64,000 nucleotides of DNA from Mytilus trossulus (Eukaryota > Mollusca > Bivalvia > Mytilida > Mytilidae), in NCBI RefSeq assembly GCF_036588685.1, contig NC_086386.1, forward strand, positions 34,401,883 through 34,465,882, written 5' to 3'. The notes beneath the pieces are model-generated. The model saw nothing but the letters and a program-made list of their open reading frames with translations. It did no database searches and was not told the origin of the DNA. This document shows, piece after piece, positions 58,056 through 64,000 of the stretch; position 1 is the first letter of the stretch, and the number at the start of each line of letters is the position of its first letter. A program made the translations under genes and the position numbers.

Positions 58056-58612
58056 TTAGACAATATACGTATAGTGTCTTGAAATATGAAATTTATTTGT
58101 ATGAGGCTTAGAAACGGGAAAATGCGAGGTTCTACCCAGCATTTTCCCGTTTCGTGCCGAATACAAATAAATTTCATATTTCAAGACACTATACGTATAT
58201 TGTTTTTATACTGAAATCGTAAAAAAAAATAAAAAAATGAAAAAAACATGTAACAAAAATTGTTAAAAAAAGTGTTTGGAATTTCCCTCTTGAGGTACCA
58301 TTTTGGGGTATTTCCCTATGAGCGTAGTCCAGGTGGTAAGACATTGGCGTAATTAAGGAATTAGAAAGGGAAAATGAACTTAATTAATAACATTTGATAA
58401 ACATGATATATAAATAACCAATTTGAAGACATAAAAGTTTAAATTGAAAAAAGTTTGACCATTGTTACTTTACGTTGCCATGGTCGTGACGTGATGTTGT
58501 TGATGAAATACAATAAGGAGGCGGGGCTTATAGGTCAGTTGGGTTCATTGACGTATAAAGCTAACGTTTATACGTATAGCTTTATCTGTACAGTAAACTA
58601 GCTGATTGCAGT
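58056..58612. mobile_element. Insertion in the satellite, starting with a fold-back
   Basis: Non-satellite DNA begins at ~58,056. Its first 145 bp are an inverted repeat: ACAATATACGTATAGTGTCT...AACGGGAAAATG pairs with CATTTTCCCGTTTCG...AGACACTATACGTATATTGT. The rest (~400 bp) is unrelated and non-coding, with GTCCAGGTGGTAAGACATTG, a possible weak A box. Satellite resumes at ~58,612. Confidence 0.75.
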
Positions 58613-59794
58613 ATAATATATCTATCACCACACTTTATATATCTATTACCCCACTATATATATATCACCACACTATTCATATGTCAAAACACTTTATGTA
58701 TCTATTACCACACTTTGTATACCTATCACCACCCTATATACATCTATCACCACACTGTTCTTATGTCAAAACACTATATATCTATCACCACACTTTGTTT
58801 ATCTATCACCACCCAATATACATCTATTACCACACTGTTCATATGTAACTACACTTTATATAACTATCACCACACTCTTAATATCTATCACTACACTTAA
58901 CATATCTTTCACCACACTTTATATATTTATCACCACACTTTATATATCTATCACCACACTATTCATATGTCAAAACACTTCATGTATCTATCACCAAATT
59001 ATATACATATATCACCACACTGTTCATATGTCATAACACTTTATGTATCTTTCACCACACTTTGTATATCTATCACACCTCACTTTATATATCCATCAAC
59101 ACACTTTTTATATTTATCATCACACTTAATATATTTATCACCTCACTATATATATCTATCACCACACTTTGTTTATCTATCACCACCAACTAAACATCTA
59201 TCACCACACTGTTCATATGTCATAACACTTTATGTATCTTTCACCACACTTTGTATATCTATCACACCTCACTTTATATATCCATCAACACACTTTTTAT
59301 ATTTATCATCACACTTAATATATTTATCACCTCACTATATATATCTATCTCCACACTTTGTTTATCTATCACCACCAACTATACATCTATCACCACACTG
59401 TTCATATGTCACAACACTTTATATATCTATCACCACACTCTAAATATCTATCACCACACTTAATATATCTATCACCACACTTCATTTATCTATCACCACA
59501 CTTTTCATATCTATCACCACACTTTGCATATCTATCACCACACTATTCATATGTCAAAACACTTCATGTATCTATCACCAAATTATATACATCTATCACC
59601 ACACTGTTCATATGTCAACTAATTTTATGTATCTATCATCACATTTTGTATACAGTCTCTTTATCTTTTACCATACTCTCAATATCTATCACTACGTCCC
59701 TTTGTGTATTACCTCATTATAAACACCTATCACCTAACTATCAGCTCACGGTATATATCAATCACTACACTCTATAATTATCATCATACTGTTT

Positions 59795-60205
59795 ATATCT
59801 AAACCTTAATTGATATATCAATGACCTGAGTAAATATTTAACACCACAATTGATACATCTTCCACCTTTCTTCATATATCTATCATCTTACTTGATACAT
59901 TTATCATCTCAATTAATATATTAAGCACTTCACTATAGCTATATATATTGATGTACTCACTGTATATACATATATATATCTATCACCTCAATTTATATAT
60001 CTATCACCAAACTTTACATATTTTCCACTTAACTTTAAACATCTGTCACCACAATGTATATCTATCACCACACCTTGTATATCTATCACCACACTTTGTA
60101 TATTTATCACCTCATTTTATATATCCATCACCACGATTTTTATATCTATCATCACACTTAATATATCTATCATCACACTTAATATATCTATCATCACACT
60201 TAATA
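59795..60205 (+). repeat. Large duplicated block in the satellite, copy 2
   Basis: It matches 56,285-56,780 with a ~3.5-kb offset, starting CTTAATTGATATATCAATGA and ending in the same three ATCATCACACTTAATATATC monomers. It lacks some of the central monomers. Confidence 0.8.
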
Positions 60206-60829
60206 TATTAATCACCTCACTATATACATCTATCACCACACTGTTCATATGTCACAACACTATATATCTATCACCACACTTTGTATATCTATCACCACAC
60301 TTTGTATATCTATTACCACCCTATATACATGTATCATCACACTGTTCATATGTCACAACACTCTAAATATCTATCACCATACTTAATATATCTATCACCA
60401 CACTTGATATATCTATCACCACACTTTATATATATATCACCACACTTTATATATCTATCACCACACTTTATATATCTATCACATTATTAATATGTCAAAA
60501 CACTTTATGTATCTATCACCAAATTATATACATCTATCACCACATTGTTCATATGTCACCTAATTTATGTATCTATCATCACATTTTGTATACCTATCAC
60601 ATAAATTTGTATATCTTTTACCTCAATTTATATAAATATCACCCACTGTGCATTGTCACCACACTATGTATATCTTTCATCTCACTTTATATATCTATCA
60701 CCTCATTTTATATATGTATGGCCTCGCTGAAAATATCTTATTGACTTCACTGTTAATACTTTTTCACCACATTTTATATATGTATCTATTACCTCACTGC
60801 ACTGTTTAAATCAATTACAACACCACCAA

Positions 60830-61495
60830 TACTTGTCACCAGCCAGTATATATCTTAATACTATTCTCACTCAGCAATAGTGATGGTAAAGTTTTTTTAG
60901 AAAGTGATACTCAATAAAAGATATATATAGTGTGCTGGTTGATATATTCCACTATTGCTACAGTCACTGTATTCATCACCACACTCTCCATATCTATCCC
61001 AACACTCTCAATAACTATCCCCATACTATGATTATCTATCACTACACTCTCCATTCCAAAGCCAACAGTCGTCATTATGTATATCATAATTGTCTGTATT
61101 TATATCATAATAGCCTCTATTTTTTTACTGAGTTAAGCCTACCAATTGATATTTTATTGTGTGTTTTGCTATGTTGTGATGTCATGCTATTGTTTCAGAA
61201 AAAGGGAGAAGGTTTGGTACCATTCAAACTTTTAATCCCGCTGCAAAATTTTTCACCTGTCGTAAGTTAGGAATCTGATGTACAGTAGTTGTCGTTTGTT
61301 TATGTAATTTATACATGTTTCTCGTTTCTTTTTTTTTATATAGATTAGACTGTTGGTTTTCCTGTTTGAATGGTTTTACACTAGTAATTTGGAGTCAAGT
61401 CTCCATGTTGAAGGCCCTAAATTGACCTATAATGGTTTAATTTTTTAAATTGTTATTTGGATGGAGAGTTGTCTCATTGGCACTCACACCACATA
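60830..61495. other. Spacer between the two satellite arrays
   Basis: It contains a few degenerate CTCCATATCTATCC words, then unique sequence and, at ~61,440-61,500, GGATGGAGAGTTGTCTCATT and GGCACTCACACCACAT, a dispersed mussel phrase. Confidence 0.55.
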
Positions 61496-62150
61496 TTCAT
61501 ATATCTATCTATCTATATATATATCATAACAGTCTCTATGTATATCCCCACATAATAAACACCTATCATCTTACTTTATTTATCCATCACCTCACTTTAT
61601 ATATCAATCACCACCTCACTTTATATATCAATCACCACAAACTCTATATATCTATCCACATACTTTCGATATCTATCCCAACACTCTCTATATCTATCCC
61701 CATGCTTTTGAAATCAATCCCCACAATCTCTATATCTTTCTCCTCAGTCTCTATGTATATGTCCTCACTTTATAAAACCTACTCCATTACTTTATTAATC
61801 AATCATCTTACTTTATAAATCAATCACATTCTCTCTTTGATCATCATCAGACTTTCTACATCTTTCCCACAGTTTCTATGATTATCGCCACATTATATTT
61901 AATCTACCACCTTAATAAACATACATATCACCTTAATTTATTTATCAATCACCTCACTACATATATCAATCACCACACAATCTCTATATCTATCCTCATA
62001 CTCTCTATCCCCACAGAGTTATGCAAACTTTCAAATAATAAACACTGATCACCTTATTTTGTATACCTATTACCTCACTTTATATATCAATCACCACATT
62101 CTCTATATCTTTCCCCATGATCTCTGCATCTATCACCCACTCTCTATATC
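61495..62150 (+). repeat. Irregular start of the second satellite array
   Basis: It is built from TATATCAATCACCAC, CTCTATATCTATCC and TTTATTTATCAATCACCTCA words without a fixed long period. Confidence 0.85.
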
Positions 62151-64000
62151 TACACCAACAGTCTCTATGTATATCTCCACATATTAAATACCTTTCACTT
62201 TAATTTATTTATCAATCACCTCACTTTATATATCAATCACCACCCACTCTCTATATCTATCCACATACTCTCTATATCCACCACAAATGTCTCTCTGTAT
62301 ATATCCACATATTAAACACCTATCACCTTACTTTATTTATCAATCACCTCACTTTATGTATAAATCACCACACTCTCTATATCTATCCACATACTCTCTA
62401 TATCCACCACAAATGTCTCTCTGTATATATCCACATATTAAACACCTATCACCTTACTTTATTTATCAATCACCTCACTTAATATATAAATCACCACACT
62501 ATCTATATCTATCCACATACTCTCTATATCCACCACAAATGTCTCTCTGTATATATCCACATATTAAACACCTATCACCTTACTTTATTTATCAATCACC
62601 TCACTTTATGTATAAATCACCACACTCTCTATATTTATCCACATACTTTCTATATCCACCACAAATGTTTCTCTGTATATATCCACATAAAACACCTATC
62701 ACCTTACTTTATTTATCAATCACCTCACTTTATGTATAAATCACCACACTCTCTATATTTATCCACATACTCTCTATACCCACCACAAATGTCTCTCTGT
62801 ATATATCCACATATTAAACACCTATCACTTTACTTTATTTATCAATCACCTCACTTTATGTATAAATCACCACACACTCTCTTTATCTATCCACATACTC
62901 TCTATATACACCAAACATGTCTCTCTGTATATATCCACATATTAAACACCTATCACCTTACTTTATTTATCAATCACCTCACTTAATATATAAATCACCA
63001 CACTCTCTATATTTATCCACATACTCTCTATATCCACCACAAATGTCTCTCTGTATATATCCACATATTAAACACCTATCACCTTACTTTATTTATCAAT
63101 CACCTCACTTTATGTATAAATCACCACACTCTCTATATTTATCCACATACTCTCTATATCTACCACACATGTCTCTCTGTATATATCCACATATTAAACA
63201 CCTATCACCTTACTTTATTTATCAATCACCTCACTTTATGTATAAATCACCCCACTCTCTATATCTATCCACATACTCTCTATATCCACCACAAATGTCT
63301 CTCTGTATATATCCACATATTAAACACCTATCACCTTACTTTATTTATCAATCACCTCACTTAATATATAAATCACCACACTCTCTATATCTATCCACAT
63401 ACTCTCTATATCCACCACAAATGTCTCTCTGTATATATCCACATATTAAACACCTATCACCTTACTTTATTTATCAATCACCTCACTTAATGTATAAATC
63501 ACCACACTCTCTATATTTATCCACATACTCTCTATATCCACCACAAATGTCTCTCTGTATATATCCACATATTAAACACCTATCACATAACTTTATTTAT
63601 CAATCACCTCACTTTATGTATAAATCACCACACTCTCTATATCTATCCACATACTCTCTATATCCACCACAAATGTCTCTCTGTATATATCCACATATTA
63701 AACACCTATATCACCATACTTTATTTATCAATCACCTCACTTTATGTTTAAATCACCACACTCTCTATATCTATCCACATACTCTCTAGATCCACCACAA
63801 ATGTTTCTCTGTATACATCCACATATTAAACACCTATCACCTTACTTTATTTATCAATCACCTCACTTTATGTATAAATCACCACACTCTCTATATCTAT
63901 CCACATACTCTCTATATCCACCACAAATGTCTCTCTGTATATATCCACATATTAAACACCTATCACCTTACTTTATTTATCAATCACCTCACTTAATATA
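62150..64000 (+). repeat. 126-bp higher-order satellite, ~14 copies, runs off the window
   Basis: CCACCACAAATGTCTCTCTG recurs at 62,278, 62,404 and 62,530 and onward at 126-bp steps. Each unit holds about six variant monomers, including CTGTATATATCCACATATTA, AACACCTATCACCTTACTTT, ATTTATCAATCACCTCACTT and AAATCACCACACTCTCTATA. Copies differ by few bases. Because 126 is 42 codons, reading frames stay open (up to 290 codons at 62,917-63,789) without being genes. A copy near 62,690 has lost a few bases, which is where the frame switches. Confidence 0.95.

Larger units (their letters stand above)
55805..60830 (+). repeat. Satellite array, ~21-bp TATCTATCACCACACTTTATA monomer
   Basis: Hundreds of diverged monomers TATCTATCACCACACTTTATA run from ~55,805 to ~60,830, with an insertion at 58,056-58,612. 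They group into larger blocks of ~265-290 bp marked by ACTATTCATATGTCAAAACA (57,108; 57,393; 57,659; 58,672; 58,966; 59,541). All Tyr/His/Ile/Ser/Thr-rich ORFs here come from the repeat in different frames. Confidence 0.95.

Noticed and set aside
56439-60490. Many ORFs rich in YIYHHT or YLSPHF repeats
   Set aside because: They are the 21-bp TATCTATCACCACAC satellite read in different frames.
62287-63789. Long ORFs (150 and 290 codons) of Tyr/His/Ser/Pro/Leu-rich repeats in the terminal region
   Set aside because: They are the 126-bp satellite read in one frame; the unit is a multiple of three, frames are open for that reason, and there is no start context, domain or exon structure.
55805-64000. 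CRISPR-like spaced repeats
   Set aside because: Monomers are head-to-tail without unique spacers and the genome is eukaryotic.

Overview
This is an intron-rich, strongly AT-rich eukaryotic window with very few genes, best explained as nuclear DNA of a marine bivalve close to Mytilus. The grounds are two C1q-domain genes of the secreted, two-exon type that is greatly expanded in bivalves, and many dispersed repeats that I recognise from memory as characteristic of mussel genomes. Examples are the family with the core ACGAAACGCGCGTCTGGCGT and the family containing GTGTCAAAGAGACAACAACC. No database was searched, so the assignment is inference.

Layout. 1-3,300: dispersed repeats, a tandemly repeated unit carrying a tRNA-like SINE, and two adjacent fold-back elements. 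3,290-4,075: a ~65-bp minisatellite. 4,080-12,900: non-coding DNA with decayed retroelement pieces (RT relic ~5,810-6,010 minus; LINE ends 8,400-8,900 and 11,440-11,690 minus; Penelope-like RT 12,420-12,870 plus) and one unassigned ORF (6,055-6,459 minus) that could be the first exon of a membrane protein. 13,000-32,200: repeats, MITE-like elements (24,354-24,952; 28,647-29,222; 30,941-31,140), palindromes, and an old segmental duplication (21.6-23.2 kb against 25.0-28.1 kb).

32,236-33,518 is the first C1q gene. Its C1q exon is intact, but its signal-peptide exon carries a frameshift and an in-frame stop when compared with the second gene. 33,826-46,780 is bounded by matching PIF/Harbinger-type terminal inverted repeats and TAA on both sides. 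It holds a broken HARBI1-like transposase (plus strand), a truncated convergent partner ORF (minus strand), subterminal repeats, and an inverted pair of short coding-like arms 8.5 kb apart. I read it as a composite or rearranged Harbinger element.

47,900-48,600 carries alternating TTGTACAAGTTATAA-type palindromes. 50,444-51,695 is the second, intact C1q gene: signal peptide, short coiled coil, an RQRR basic site and a C1q domain. From ~55,800 to the window end lies a TATCTATCACCACAC satellite: first an array of ~21-bp monomers in irregular higher-order blocks, interrupted by a fold-back insertion at ~58,060-58,610, then a very regular 126-bp higher-order repeat running off the window end. The long open frames in the satellites follow from repeat length and are not genes.

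The only convincing intact host gene is the second C1q gene. The first looks like a recently disabled paralogue or one that needs another first exon. Coordinates of non-ORF features are read by eye and may be off by a few bases.
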